This document shows positions 22,015 through 35,355 of a DNA stretch of 64,000 nt, one piece after another. The DNA lies in contig CM028338.1 of assembly GCA_016647705.1 (NCBI GenBank), forward strand, positions 11,748,240 to 11,812,239. Direction: 5' to 3'. The notes below the pieces were generated by a model. The model saw nothing but the letters and a program-made list of their open reading frames with translations, searched no databases and was not told where the DNA came from. This DNA is from Eucommia ulmoides. Lineage: Eukaryota; Streptophyta; Magnoliopsida; Garryales; Eucommiaceae. The translations under genes and the position numbers were made by a program. The number at the start of each line of letters is the position of its first letter. Position 1 is the first letter of the stretch.

Positions 22015-23596
22015 TGATAGATGTAAATTACCTATGTATTTCCAATCTAAATTTGTTAGTTTTCGAGTACGTTCATAGTTATTTTTATATGTTTTTATAT
22101 GTTTTTATTCTTTTTGTATTAAAATAGGTGCGTGGGGTGAAAATGTATGAAATCGGAGCAAAAGCGATGTGATTGAACCAAACCGGACGAAGTTACGGTG
22201 GATAAATGAGCAAGGAGGAAACATTGTGAAAGAAGCCCACTGCCTAGGCGTCTAGACCTCTGCCTAGGCTATGAAGATGCTAAGAGAATTTCCAAGTCCA
22301 CCGGCTACTTCTTCACCTAGGCGGTCACCAAACCTGCAAAGCCGGTACAGGTGCTGTAACTTCAAGGTTATTTTGGACTATTATTAAATTCTAGTCTGGA
22401 AACACTCAAAACATAGAAGTTGTATATATTTTTCTTATCTGTCTATAGGTTTTTGAATCACCTCAATTGGAGTTCGGATGAAGAAGTTATAGTCAAAACA
22501 AAATTGCAAACCTGTAGTAAATTCGCCTAGGAGAAAATCCAACAGAAAGTTAACTGACCTAACTTCACCTAGGAAAAATCATCTGCGTAGAATAGATATT
22601 GGAGATAGTTTTTTGGCCTATTTAAGCCCTTCTGTCCTCATCTCTTCCCTCTTTTTGAGCTCTTAAGGCCTTAGGCCATATTTTAGGGTTAGGATAAGGG
22701 ATTTTTTAGGGAGATCTCTCAACCTGTGGTAGAGGATCAACGAGGAAGAGAACGATCGATGTTTCCAGGGGAAAATCTTCGGTATCGGGTAAGTAGATCA
22801 TTTTCTCTCTTTGTTTTCTTCATTTTGGTAGTTGTTGAGCATGTTTAGCTCGTTTTACAATGTATAAACAGTTAGGGCGATGAGTTAAACATGGATTAGA
22901 ATAGAGATTAACATATTATTTATGAAAATATAGTTTTGGTTGAATTTGTGTTTCGTTTATGGTTGTTCCTTATAATTTCGATTGTGTTTCCGTGTTTTCT
23001 ATGATTATATGCTTGTTTAGATATATTGAGAATATGAGATTTGACACTTGGGAGAGGTAACCCTAGATTCGGACTAGGGTTAACACAACACGACAATCTA
23101 ATGACCCGGGAGGGCATTAGAAAGTATGCAATCGATGATGTTAGGGTGAGACTCATGTGACCTATAGTCGTTAAGACGTTGAGGGCGACTTCGGCATTGA
23201 CACGAAGTCATGTATTCTCCCGTATTACATTTGGAAGAGGTGGCGATGGAGTTTACTAACCGAGATTGTCGAATACGCCGAACGCTGTTAATGTTAACTA
23301 AAATGAAATCAAATGCATTTAAGTAAATAAAGTTAATCCCTAGGAAATCTACTCCCTTAAACAATCTCAAATTAGTATTTATAGTATAGTTAACTTAATT
23401 AGTATTTTAGTTTAGTATTAGTATTAAATTAAATTCCATTATTGTCGCCTAGATAAAGTCAGGTTATGACAATTGCGATACTCGATAGTAACAATACCAA
23501 TCCCTATGGATACGATACCTGACCAAAAGCTCCATTATACTAAAACTTGATTCGTACGCTTGCGGTGAAAGTGGCAGTGCTAATTTGTAGCCACCA
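22015..23596 (+). repeat. element B 3' LTR
   Basis: Begins TGATAGATGTAAATTACC, ends GTAGCCACCA and pairs with 18561-20164. It carries its own CCTAGG-type array near 22235-22590 and a CTATTTAAG box near 22617. Confidence 0.88.
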
Positions 23597-23601
23597 AGGA
23601 A

Positions 23602-24960
23602 CGTCATCACCACCACTATTTCATCGGAAAGGAAAGTGTGGCGGTTGTAAGAGGTGCGGTGGAAATTGCGGCATTACCAAATAAGCGCTTATGTCGATGC
23701 TGAGACGCTCGCTAATGAGCCATTGGACTTGATCTTGTTGGCGTGTATATTGATCCAGGAATATCCAGAGTTCAACATTTTGGAGATCCGAATTATACTG
23801 TCCTTCGCGAAGAACGTGATTGTCAAGCCGAACATCCTGGATCTCCCGATATAGCCTCTCCAAAGTGATGGAGGGGACGCCGGGTGCTTCTGGAATTGGG
23901 GCCTCAAATAGCCCTGCCTTTTCCTCTTTCGGGCTCTTTTTCTTCTTATGCTTCTAGCTTCCCCGTCCCTTGCGCTCCGTCTTTCCATATTTGAGTTATC
24001 ATGGCTAGATTGAGAGGAGCGATAGGGGGACAAGGGCTGTCCCCAGCTATTGATACATCGACCCATCTAAATAGGTTGGTCAATAGCGATGGAAATAGAA
24101 GGCCGACCTTTGTTGTTTGGATGGCATGAAGAATGAAGGAGTAGATCAAGAACCCGACATTGAGCGGCTTACCTGTATGAATGGAAAAGGCTTTCACAAA
24201 CAAAATGATACAAGATTTTGGGGATCATACTGAGGAACTTGGCCGGGAAAGTGGCTAGACCCAGCCCTGTGTGAGTTCATTGGACGTTTCCTAAAGTTAT
24301 GGCACGGATCACCGTTTCTATGCTCGGATCTCTACCCCCATACGGTTCGTGAGATGGTTCCGGTGCCGCCAATCCCAAAATTTCATTGATGCGCTTAGGA
24401 CTGAACAAGATGGGGTGAGTTCGAACCCTTGTTCAGTTGTCATTGGCTTCGGTGATGTTGGCATAGAATTCTCGAACTAAAGCCACCTCGCCCCAGGGTG
24501 GTGATTTGCAAAAACCTTTCCAACCTCGGCTTTGGATAACATCCTTAAATTTGTCGGGAGACTTTCCAATTGCCCAAATCCTCATTGTTGAATGCAAGTT
24601 TGCTTATGTTCGAAACGGCTAAAATGCTTCTCTGCTTGTTTTGAAACAAACTGGGCGGAATAATAGTCCGAGGCGGGACCCCCTGGCTCAAGAACTCGAA
24701 CCTTATCCTCTTGGTCTTTTTTATGTATCCATTTTAGTCATGGATACTATCAATCACAATCACAAAACATGGTTGCCCAATCATATATGAATAGTGGAAA
24801 ATAATCACCCAAATCAACATCGTCAAGAACACGACACCATCGCAATACGCACACAACAATCGCAATGGTTTCAACAAAATTTCATCAATGTAGCATGTAA
24901 TTTTGTATGATACAATATAACAATCCATAGAAATCATGTTAATCACCAAAAATCAAACCG
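23602..24960 (-). pseudogene. element A ORF3 fossil (plant-transposon-protein type)
   Basis: Minus-strand segments such as KPLNVGFLIYSFILHA near 24155 and a Q/P-rich tail near 23640 match the ORF3 of F and H. This domain, annotated as a putative plant transposon protein, commonly sits downstream of pol in Athila-like elements. Its function is unknown. Broken in several places. Confidence 0.65.
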
Positions 24961-25344
24961 AATTCCCATAGTGAAAGAAAATCGTGAAAATAGGGTTCAA
25001 GGGTTTAGGGAACAATCCGAATTCAACCATTTTTGATATGAATATGTAAATCAACCAAAGATTTCAACATATAGATGAAATGTAGGATCAAAAGTACTTA
25101 TTGAAACAAATTGTGCCAATCGATTGAAACTTGGAGAAATCGCCTCTTCTGTTCCTCAAGCCCTAGAATTTGAAAATAGGGTTGAAGATTGATTTTTGAA
25201 GGATGATTTGTGGTGGAAATCACAAATTTTGAAAATGGAAGGATGGATTTGAGGGTTTGAAATGGTTTGGGAGGATGAAAATGGAAGATTTGGGGTTTTA
25301 GAGGTGATTATAGTGGTTTAAATGATCGATATGGTCTTTATTCG
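24961..25344 (-). other. element A spacer between ORF3 and the palindrome array
   Basis: Non-coding stretch with AGGGTTTAG-like motifs. The equivalent stretch exists in F near 46090-46480 and in G near 52550-52950. Confidence 0.5.
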
Positions 25345-25485
25345 AACAGAGGCTTCACCGCCGCGGTGGTGGAGCGTCATTTTTTAAACCCTTACATTTT
25401 GTTGTTTCACCGCCTCAGTAGTAAAGCATTCAGTTTAAAACCTTACATCCTATAATTTCACTACTATGGCGGTGAGCCTCCTGCT
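25345..25485 (-). promoter_or_regulatory. element A internal palindrome array between pol and ORF3
   Basis: Three palindromes, best seen as TTCACCGCCGCGGTGGTGGA near 25366. The core is of the same CG type as the LTR array of A. In element sense it lies upstream of ORF3. Confidence 0.6.
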
Positions 25486-25699
25486 GGATTTTCATGATTT
25501 CTTCAATTTTTCACAGTAGGGCTCCACAACACACGCTTCCATATTGCTAGTTCAACGATTTTAAGTATGAAACACTCCCGAGTATCCACACTTCTCAATT
25601 CACCTCCAAACACGCTCCGAGACCATTCTGGCCTCCGAAAAGTAAATAATAGCAAAAGTCGGGCAAGATCATACCCTCGGTTTCATATCAAAAAGTGCT

Positions 25700-27070
25700 T
25701 GATTTATCGTCCCCAGCTGGACTTAGCAAATTCCAAGATCAGTCATCAACAAGGGAGATACTCTCCCCAACTCACTTTTCATTTCCGAAGTAATGTTTGA
25801 TCCGCTCCCCATTGACTCAAAGTCATTGCCTTCCAATTCAACGGAGCAGAATGGAAATACATGCTTGATCCAGAACCGTCCAGACCACCGGGAGTTTAAT
25901 TTTATGGGAAAGAGCCTCAACCATGAATTGAACAACAAAACTTGTTGACCCAGGCTAAACTCTCTTTTCTCTATCTTCTTATCATTCCACCTTTTTGTTT
26001 TATCTTTGTAGATCTTGGCATTTTTATACGTTTCGCTTCAGAATTTCACCATTTCATTGAGTTTGAGGAGATGTTATTCACCTGAAGCTTTTAGATCGAA
26101 GTTCAATTTCTTTATCGCCCAAAAGTCACGGTGCTCCAACTCGACTGGCAAGTGACATACTTTTTCAAACACCAACTGATATGGCAACATGTCGATCGGT
26201 GTCTTTAAAGCCATGCGATATGCCCACAGTGAATTATCCAATTTCACTGCCTAATCTTTGCGATTAGAATGAACTGTTTTCTCCAAAATTTGCTTGATCT
26301 CCCTGTTTGACACTTCGACTTGGCTATTTGTTTGTGGATGGTACGGTAGTGCCACGTTATGCCTCACCCCATACTTTTTCAACAAAGTATTGAACATTCT
26401 GTTACAAAAGTGGGTTCCTTCATCACTAATTATGGCCCGAGGTGTCCCGAACCGTGTCATGATGCTTCTCTAAGGATCTTAAGATCTATTTTAGCATCAT
26501 TTCAAGGCATCGCCACAGCTTTGACCCACTTAGACATGTAGTCCACCACCAGCAGAATATACTCCTAATCAAATGATGACGAAAACGATCCCATGAAGTC
26601 TATACCCCATACATCAAATAACTCTAATTCAAGAATAGACTTCAGCAGCAATTCATGCCTTCTTGAAATGTTACCCACCCGTTGGCCTCGATCGCAAGTT
26701 TTTACAAAAGTATAAGCATCTCTAAACAATGATGGCCAGTAAAAACCTGACTGAAACACTTTTACGGCTGTCCGAGTTGCTCCAAAGTGACCACAACAAG
26801 GTGATGAATGGCAGTGATAAAGAATACTCGCCATATCTTCCTCTGGAATATATTGCCGGATCACCTGATCAACATACTTATTGAATAGCAATGGCTCATC
26901 CCACATATAGTGCCTCGAATCGAACATGAATTTCTTCGTTTGGACACTTATAAGATTTGGTGGTAACTCTTCGCAGGATAGAAAAGTGATGATATCCGAA
27001 AACCACGGAAGTGTAGTGTCAATTTTGAACAACTGCTCATTAGGGAACACCTCCGTAATACAGGACTAAT
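25700..27070 (-). pseudogene. element A integrase fossil
   Basis: An HHCC-type zinc-binding segment near 26700-26900, a core block with [16 protein letters not shown] near 26440 and [10 protein letters not shown] near 26330, and a C-terminal block with LRLFPIKLNSRWSGRF near 25900. These are Athila-lineage integrase sequences. Broken. Confidence 0.85.
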
Positions 27071-28440
27071 CACCGACGTCCTCTTGCACCAGCCGTGACA
27101 AATGATCAGCAACAACATTTTCAATTTCTTTCTTGTCTCTTATCTCCACATCAAACTCTTGCAACAAGAGAATCCACCTGATTAGACGCGGTTTGGCGTC
27201 TTTCTTAGCGAATAAGTACCGGATGGCGGCGTGATCCGTATAGATGATCACCTTGGATCCTATAATGTTGGACTAGAACTTATCGCATGCAAAAACAACC
27301 GCCAACATCTATTTCTTGGTTGTAATGTAATTCTCCTATGCATCGTTTAAAGTCTTGCTTGCATAATAAATGGATCGGAAGATATTCTCCTTGCGTTGGC
27401 CTAAAACCACTCTAACCACATAGTCACTAGCATCGTCGCACATTATTTCAAATGGCTCATTCCAATCCGGAGAAACTTTTATAGGAGTCGTGATCAACTT
27501 TTCCTTCATTGCATTAAAAGCTTTCAAGCAAGCCTCATCAAATTCAAATAGGGCTTCCTTCTCAAGTAAGTGACACAACGACTTCATCGTCTTTGAAAAG
27601 TCTTTGATAAAGTGCTGGTCGAAGCCGGCATGCCCTAAGAAACTATGGATTCCCTTCACATTTATCGGAGGTGGAAGTTTTTCGATTGTTTTAATCTTGG
27701 CTCAATCCACCTTGAGCCCCTTCGAAGAAGCTCGATAACCTAAGACTATTCCTTCTTTAACCATAAAATGACACATCTCCCAGTGAGAACCAAGTGTTTC
27801 TCTTCATAATGATCCAGAATAAGCACCAAGTTGTACAAGCAATGATCAAAGGACGAACCAAAAATTAAAAAGTCGTCCATGAAAACCTCTATAATGTATT
27901 CCACCATATCCTAGAATATCGCTATCATAAACCATTGGAATGTGTCCAGTGCATTACATAGACCAAACAGCATACGTTGGTAGGCAAACGTCCTATACGG
28001 GCATGTAAAGGTCGTCTTCTTCTAGTCTTCCGGTGCTATTGCTATTTGATTATACCCCAAGTAGCCATCAAGAAAGGAATAATGACCATAGCCGACAAGA
28101 CGATCAAGCATTTGATCAATGAATGGAAGCAAAAAATGATCTTTCCTTATTGCCGTGTTCAATCTTCGATAGTCAATACACACTCACCATCTAGTGATGG
28201 TTCGTGTCGGAATAAGATCATTCTTATCATTTTTCACAACCGTCATGCCGTCTTTCTTTGGCACCACCTGCATCGGACTAACTCACTTGCTATCGGATAT
28301 AGCATAAATAATTCTAGCATTCAAGAGCTTCAATACCTCTGCTCTAACAACTTCTTTCATTGTAGGATTTAGCCTCCGTTGATGCTCAATAGAAGGTTTA
28401 AACGAATCCTCTATTAAGATCTTATGCATGCATATCATTG
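27071..28440 (-). pseudogene. element A reverse transcriptase / RNase H fossil
   Basis: Blocks include FLGHAGFDQHFIKDFSK near 27610, DASDYVVRVVLGQRK near 27420 and, in RNase [15 protein letters not shown] near 27240. The polymerase part runs toward 28440. This is Athila lineage by close resemblance of these blocks. I could not recognise a protease region in this copy. Broken. Confidence 0.85.
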
Positions 28441-28446
28441 GGCTAA

Positions 28447-29160
28447 TTATTTTGATCCTCCATCAACTATGGTCTTCATTTGGCCATCCAACCCATTGTA
28501 GAATAGTTGAGTTTGAAACCAATCTTGATACTCGTGCTGGGGCCACCGATGTAATAAATCCTTAAATCTTTCCCACGCTTCAAACAGTGGCTCGAAGTCT
28601 CTCTGGCGAAATTTCGCTATTTCACTTCTGAGTTGAGAAATCTTCAAAGATGAGAAAAACTTAGTAAGGAACCTTTGAGAAAGGTCTTCCCAAGTGTTGA
28701 TACTTCTCGGTTGGATCGATTGTAACCAACCTCATGCTCGGTCACGAAGTTAGAACGAAAATAACCTCAACCGTATTACATCCTCAGCAACACCATTGAT
28801 TTTAACTATATCACATATCTCTAGAAAGGTAGCTAAATGGACATTGGGGTCCTCACGTAGATTCCCTCCATATTGGTTTTGTTACAACATATTGATTAGG
28901 GTGGGCTTCAGCTCGAAGTTGTTGGCTTGAATCGGTTGTCTCTGAATTCCTGAGTAGTTATCGAACATAACTGGCCGATAGTAGTCCCTAAAGACCCATT
29001 GTGGAACTTCTTGCTCTGGAGGCTGCTGCAGTAGTACCTGTGATACTGGAAGTTGTTGAGGCATATGTGGCATATGATCATCTCCACCATCGGCCATCGT
29101 TTGAGCTTGGCTTCTTATCTATCTCTTTATCCTTCTCAAAGTACGCTCGATCTCGGGATT
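28447..29160 (-). pseudogene. element A gag fossil
   Basis: The blocks RQPIQANNFELKPTLINM near 28910 and EAWERFKDLLHRWPQHEYQD near 28560 are hallmarks of Athila-lineage gag. Broken. Confidence 0.85.
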
Positions 29161-29322
29161 AAGAGTAAAGAATTCAAAACTTCTACTACGGCACATACAC
29201 TACTTGATCACAACAAATGAAACAAATTAAATTAATGAATTAAAAATAAAATAAAATGAAAGAATTGTCTAGATTAATATTCAACCACTTGGTCACAATA
29301 TCAACCAAATCAAAACAACGTG

Positions 29323-29340
29323 TCCCTGGTAATGGTGCCA
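29323..29340 (-). promoter_or_regulatory. element A primer binding site (tRNA-Asp)
   Basis: The minus strand reads TGGCACCATTACCAGGGA, matching the tRNA-Asp complement at most positions, next to the 5' LTR. Confidence 0.85.
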
Positions 29341-29346
29341 AAAACT

Positions 29347-30748
29347 TGGACGCATTACTTTTTCACATCATAATTTACTCATAGGTGCACGGAGTTAAGT
29401 TTTAATATAGTGGATCTTTCGATCGGACATCGTCCACTGGGAAATGTGTTTGATTAATTGAATACCGTAATTTGCATAGTCTTATATTAGCTCGACGGTT
29501 CAAGAAATGTTTGAGTTTGAATAATTAAAAACTAAGTTAAACTAAAAACTATTGTGTAAATTCTAATTAAACAGATTACCTAGGGAATGATTTCATTCAT
29601 TTAATACACGTTTGACTTTGTTTAGTTAACAATAATGGTTTTTATCCTATCCGACAATTTAGGTATCTCAAACTCATTCATTACTTCCCTTGAGTGTAAA
29701 ATGAGTGATTATATGACTTCGCGTTAATGCTGAAATCCCCCTCTAGCATTTTATATAACACATAGTCACATGAGTCTTGACCCAACCTCATGGACTACAC
29801 ACTTTCTAACGCCCTCTCGGGTCGTTAGATCATCGCGATGTGTTTAACCCTAATCCGAATCTGGAGCTACCTTTCCTGAGTGTCAAACCCCGTATTCTCA
29901 AAACCAACCCTAATACCTTAACGAACATATTAAAATTTTAATAAAATGGTAAACACAATTGGATTTGGATAAACAACCGTTAAAGTAACATATATTGAAT
30001 AAAACATGTATTTACATGAGTTACATCAATCCCTATACAATATTTATCTAGCCTACCATGATCTAAACCATATAAATATTAAAATAAGAAGGATTCGTCA
30101 TCATTTCATATGAAAAGTTAAGTTACAAATATAGAATAAAAGGAAGAATGATCAAATCTTAGATTGGAGTGGTCCATTGTCGCCAAAGATCGGTCTTGAA
30201 ATGATTCATCTTCTGCAAATGTTGAATCTCCTCTTTGAGGTCTCAAGAAATACTTAAAATCATATATCTAAAGTGTAGAACGTCTTTGACAAATTAGGGA
30301 AACAAGGGCTTAAATACAAGTCTTCAAAATTTCTAGAAAATATATATTTTTCTACATAGAGTGATTACCGCGACGGTGGTTCACTGCTGCGACGGTGAGT
30401 TAAATCGGTTAACTTCATCACTATGGTAGTGAAGGACTGCTACGGTGGTGAACCAAACCCTAAACTCTTTGGATTTTTACCACCTCGGCGGTGAATTACT
30501 ACTGCGACAGTGAATACTGGCATAATTCTCCCTGCATCTCCACCGCCTCGGCGGTGGGTTTGTTGTCCTAAAACCTTGTTTCTTTTATAATTTTTTCACC
30601 ATTTTCCCACCGCTTCGCTTGTTTGTCACTCAATTACATCCCTATACCTGATTTACATAAAAACAAACAAAAATGCAATCAAATATTACTAAAACACTCG
30701 AAACTACCAAATTCGGCTTAGAAGTAGATAGATATTTTCAACCTATCA
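29347..30748 (-). repeat. element A 5' LTR
   Basis: Pairs with 15475-16837. It has a palindrome array at about 30360-30560 (for example CACCGCCTCGGCGGTGGG near 30540), then in element sense a TATTTAAGCC box near 30305. Confidence 0.88.
30360..30560 (-). promoter_or_regulatory. palindrome array in the A 5' LTR
   Basis: About six CG-core palindromes, including CACCGCCTCGGCGGTG near 30540 and CACCTCGGCGGTGAA near 30481, directly upstream in element sense of the TATTTAAG box. Confidence 0.62.
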
Positions 30749-30753
30749 ACCTT

Positions 30754-32647
30754 CACAAAGTAGTTCAGCTACACGTTGATGCTATTGTTGTGATACTTTG
30801 GATCTTAAGCTACTACGTAAGATGAAATTGGATTGGTGGTAGATCTGCAAATATTATTTTTAATAGCACCATGCGTTAAATAAGGGTTTTAGAGTCGAAT
30901 GTAAAGTCCACCTAGACATTTATGGTAGGATTTAATGGGGATCTAAGCTTCTTAGAAAGAAATATGGTGCTATCTGTATCTACTGGCGAAGAATGGGAGA
31001 AGAGTAACCCAAGCAATGGAATTCATGGTAATGGACAGTAGCTCTCCCTACAATTTAATCTTGAGAAGAATATATCGCCATGCAATAAAGGTGGTGGCTT
31101 TCATGTTTCACCAATTACTTAAATTACCAAGCCCAAGAGGAATAAAGGTAATCCAAGGAGACCAAATAGCCTCTTAAGACTACTTCCCAATGGTGTTGAA
31201 AGAAAAGTTAAAGGTACAATAGCAATCTACAAGTAGGACCAGCTCTCCTGGAAAGATAAGCTCAGACAATGAGGTGGATGACTTCAGAGAAAACTGAAGA
31301 ATAACTCATCCTCATTATCTAACAAATGAGGTGTACCTGGATAAAGAAAGTTAGAGCAAGGTTAATATTAGCACAATTTTACAAAGAGAAGGAACAAATT
31401 AGCCAGTTACTAAAAGAGTTCCACCAGGAGTTTTCTTGGACCTGAAGCGACATGGAAGGAAACAATACCTATGTAACAGAGTATCAAATTTATGTGGTAG
31501 GTTCACACCCTCCAGTACGTCAGATATAAAGGATCTTTAGTGCTGAAAATATGTGTGTAATCGAGGAGGAAATAGACTAGCTGCTAAGTATTGGTCATAT
31601 TTGGAAGATCTTATACCCTAAGTGTTTATCAAATTTTTTCCAGGTAAAGAGGAAAAATGGAAAGTGGAAGATGTGCGTAGACGTCATTGGCCTTAATAAG
31701 GCATGCCCCAAGGACTTCTACACGATGCTACGAATAGATCAACTAGTATGCTCTACTTTTGGGCATAAGATCATGAGCTTCATGGATGCCTACTCTGACT
31801 ACAATTAGATCATGGATGCCAATTCTGGCTACAATCAGATCAAGATAGATTCCCTAAATAAAGACATAACGACGTTCATCAGTCACAGAGAAACTTATTG
31901 TTATAAAGTAATGCCCTTTTGCTAGAGAAATATAGGAGAAACATACCAGCAGTTAGCAAACCAAATGTTCTAAGAATACATTGTAGAAACAATAGAAGTG
32001 TACATTGACGATATGTTAGATAAGAGAAAAAAGAGGTCCAACCATGTGGAGCATTTGAGGAAGGAACTAGAGATACTCTAAAAAAAATAAAAAATGAAAT
32101 TCAATCGAGAGAAGTGTATCTTTAGGGTGCCTTCTGAAAAATTTGTAGGCTACATTATGAACTAGTTTAGAATTAAAGCAGACATGGAGCAAGTGGATGT
32201 TGTTATGAAAATAAAGTCACCCACAAGCATCAACTAAGTGCAAAATCTAAATAGGATGTTGGATGCATTACATCGATTCATCTTGAACTTCACAGATAAG
32301 TGCCACCATTTCTTTAAAGTTTTGAGAGGAAATAAGAACTTTGAATAGACTGATGAATGTGAGTACATTTTTAAATCCTTAAAGGAACACCTAAGCAAGA
32401 TTGAACTTTTGTAATGAGTGGATTAAGGAGATGAACTCTATTTGTAACTGGTAGTATTTGAGTAGGCCGTTAGCGAAACATTAATCAAGGAGGAGGATAA
32501 GGTTCAGCGCTATGTGCACTATATCAGCAAGTCATTGCATGCAATAGAGTCTGGAAAAACTTTCCTTAGCATTAATCATTACCGTCAAGAAGCTCACATA
32601 CTACCTTTAATCTCATCTAATCAACGTGATGACTTCTTATTCTTTGA
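30754..32647 (+). pseudogene. element D pol fossil, middle piece
   Basis: Plus-strand reverse transcriptase with KRKNGKWKMCVD near 31648, GLNKACPKDFY near 31690 and EVYIDDML near 31997, matching Tat-lineage polymerases. It ends in the early RNase H region. Many breaks. The flank at 30749-30753 is the right-hand ACCTT of element A. Confidence 0.8.
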
Positions 32648-34180
32648 AAGTTGTTACCCCTAAATTTAGAATTTTGCTAGTCCTCGAGCAAAACACTCAC
32701 GCTAAAAATAAAAAACACAACTAATTTACTAACACAAATAACCTAAACACAAACAAAAACACAAACTACCTAAACATAACGATATGCGAGTTTTGAATTC
32801 AGCTATCGACCAAAACATTTTTTCTTAACAACCCCCAATCATATCGAGTTCAAGTGGTAAAATGTAACATGTGATGTTCTAGAATTTTGACATTCAATAA
32901 TGGTAAATTCCATTCTAGATCATTTCAACGTGTGTGTGCCAAAATATAACTATCCAACAATTAGAATAGATTATCCACCAACGAAACTCACGGCTTATAC
33001 CATAAAGGATTAGGATATCTATATGCCTGACTGGGTTCCACTCTCTACTAATGTAGGCTAAGCTGTTCAAAAAGATCAATAGGACTTGGTTAGGTTTGGA
33101 ACATGGCCAAGGGTATATCGGGAATATAAAACGGGTTAACGTTACTAACTCAACGATACCCAAGGCACAATGCTTGGCACAAAATCACTCTCAAACCCCC
33201 ATAGATAAATTTGAAACAATCCTGAACAATCATTTAAGATCGACGTACTCACTTATCAAAAGAAACAAAAATTTAACTATATTTACGTATGTTTTTTTTT
33301 TCATTAAACATACTACACCCCCAAACTTATTCGATTATTACAATTTCACGGGTGTGGTTAAAACGAAAGAAAAATGACAAGTGAGTACTCGAATACCGAA
33401 CCAATTGAAAGTTCGCCCTAAACCCAACCGCTCACTTCAAGTTGCATACACTAATGCTAACTTGATTCACTCAAATTGTGCCTTCGATTAAGCGATATAG
33501 GTTTAGAAAAAGATCAATTAGCTAGGGTATTTGTTATGTGTTCAGAATTGAAATGGAATTATAGGCTTCGACATGGTAATGAGGGATAAACGTATTACAA
33601 GGTAAGCTTCAAAGGCTCAAGTGACAAAATGAATGCCTAAATCATATCTCCTTAACTACCTTGCCTAGGATTTTGCCTCAAGTTTCCCCTCAATCAGGTT
33701 ATAGCATCCTCAAAATTTTCATGAGTTTGGCTAATCGATAATCAACCTCAAATCAATTGAAGAGCTATACATTTAGTCTATGTGCTCGTGCAAATTAGGA
33801 TCCACAATAACTTTCACTAAAATGCATTGTCAAGCCCACAAAATATACATGAATGAGCATTACCCTTGACCTCGACAAACAACCAGGAGGTAATATCATC
33901 ATCGGGTTGTGGCCTAGATGAATGCAAAACTCAGCATGCAACAACAACACACAAACATAAACATATTCAACACTAAAAAAACATGAAAACAATTAAACAA
34001 TAAAATGTATTAACCTACTAACGTACTACACATCACGCCCAAACTTAAAACGGATAGTGTCCACAGCGACCTAATCATCAATCTCAACATTTAAAATAAA
34101 GCATGCTGACAAAGGGGGTTTAGAACACGTACCTGGGAGGCGAGAGAATCTCGCCTCCAAATCAAGTCGACAGTGATAGA
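32648..34180 (-). other. element E long non-coding 3' region
   Basis: Homologous to the 3' regions of A, B, C, F, G and H, with the same order of short conserved blocks. No reading frame is supported. Confidence 0.75.
33245..33388 (-). promoter_or_regulatory. conserved 3' structure, copy in element E
   Basis: Outer arms GTACTCACTTATCA (33245-33258) and TGACAAGTGAGTAC (33375-33388) pair at all but one position. The hairpin near 33314-33357 contains AAGTTTGGGGGTG in element sense, followed by a short A-tract. Confidence 0.7.
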
Positions 34181-34181
34181 T

Positions 34182-35254
34182 CTAATTTATTTTTGACTTG
34201 GGTTGCCTCCGAAGAAGCATGTGGTTTATTGTCATCGGCCTGACATGGAGAAGTGCTCGTAAAAAAGTAGTTTCCGCCTGTAGTATGTGTCGTATAACAC
34301 CATATATGGGTCTTGATTCTGATATGCCCTCAAGATTGGCAATATTTGGCTCTGATTGGCTGGAACTTTCAACAAGATTAGTTGCTATCTCATATGGTTG
34401 GTGGGCACGAAAGAACGTTGCAAATGACAGCGAAGGATAAGTAAGCCACATCGGATCCTTGTAGATGTGATTGTCTTGGATCAGTGGTGGGATCACATTT
34501 TGGATCTCCCATGGTGATGAATCACCATCTTCAATCCATGCTTGGGTTCCTGTCTCATTCGATTCATCGCTAGTGAATGCTTTTAAGCTCCTTCCACTCG
34601 TTTCGGGTTCCTCGTGGTGGCTTTCCATGCATATGGCATTTGTGTCTCTCAGTGCCACTACTTCTGATCAATAAAGCAGATTAACTGACCAATTTACGTC
34701 TGAAGAGATGTTATGGTTGCATTGATTTCGGCGCAAATCGTCACAATATTATCAAGATGATCCTCATGCTCATTAATCCTGTCATTCGTTTCCCTCCAAA
34801 AAGTCTGAGTCTCCCCAATAAATTCAGCTAACATTTCTTCTAGGGTAGGGGAAGACTCCTTCTGTTGGTCCAGGGTGTCAATCTATGGCGCCGAAGTGGT
34901 GAAACTATCCCCCAAGCTTTGGTAACTTGGTGAATAATTTTAATACTGAAAATCGAACTCGGCCATGTCTTCCAATAACCAATAGGCTTCATCCGTTGTT
35001 AGTTGGTCAAAAGAGGTGGTACTGCTTTCTCTTTCAACCCACATTCTGGTTGCGGCTAATAACCCGTCGACAAAGTTCAGTAGTTGACACTCCTTCAGGA
35101 AACGATGATTTGAAAATTGGAATAGAAATTTCTTGTATTGATCCCAAGCACAGTAAAATGGATCGGAATCCCGTTGAAAGAAATGCAAAAGTACCTGTTG
35201 ATCTAACATCTTCAAGTACCTTACAGGAAAAACCAAAACAAAAGTACAAAACAA
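34182..35254 (-). pseudogene. element E leftover gag-like coding region
   Basis: The 34940-35254 part resembles Athila-type gag (AWDQYKKFLFQFSNH, near 35140; FVDGLLAATRMWVERESSTT, near 35060). The 34182-34658 part is unrecognised but ends in a stretch also seen after the short gag start of B and C. E therefore keeps about 1 kb of coding sequence that B and C lack. Broken. Confidence 0.6.
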
Positions 35255-35331
35255 AAATTATAAATAAAATAAATGCCTAAATTAAAATCAAGTTATTTAC
35301 TCACAATATCAACAACAATCTAAAAACCCAA

Positions 35332-35349
35332 TCCCTGACAATAGCGCCA
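35332..35349 (-). promoter_or_regulatory. element E primer binding site (tRNA-Asp)
   Basis: The minus strand reads TGGCGCTATTGTCAGGGA, a good match to the tRNA-Asp complement, six bases from the LTR. Confidence 0.8.
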
Positions 35350-35355
35350 AAAACT

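Larger units (their letters stand above)
18561..23596 (+). mobile_element. element B: non-autonomous (LARD-like) Athila-like LTR element inside A
   Basis: LTRs lie at 18561-20164 and 22015-23596, with a tRNA-Asp primer site and a polypurine tract. An internal region of only about 1.85 kb has no gag-pol body. Insertion into A is shown by A sequence resuming at 23602 where it stopped at 18560, with near-matching 5-bp flanks. The LTRs differ at about a tenth of positions by eye. Confidence 0.88.
15475..30748 (-). mobile_element. element A: Athila-like Ty3/Gypsy LTR retrotransposon, broken, hosts element B
   Basis: Minus-strand element with two LTRs (29347-30748 and 15475-16837), a tRNA-Asp primer site, gag, reverse transcriptase/RNase H, integrase, an ORF3 of the plant-transposon-protein type and a long non-coding 3' region. 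It is about 10.2 kb without B. The LTRs differ at roughly a tenth of positions by eye, so it is old. Broken in many places. The ACCTT target duplication is exact. Confidence 0.9.

Noticed and set aside
34198-34674. Plus-strand frames over 34198-34674
   Set aside because: Shadows of the minus-strand gag-like remnant of element E.
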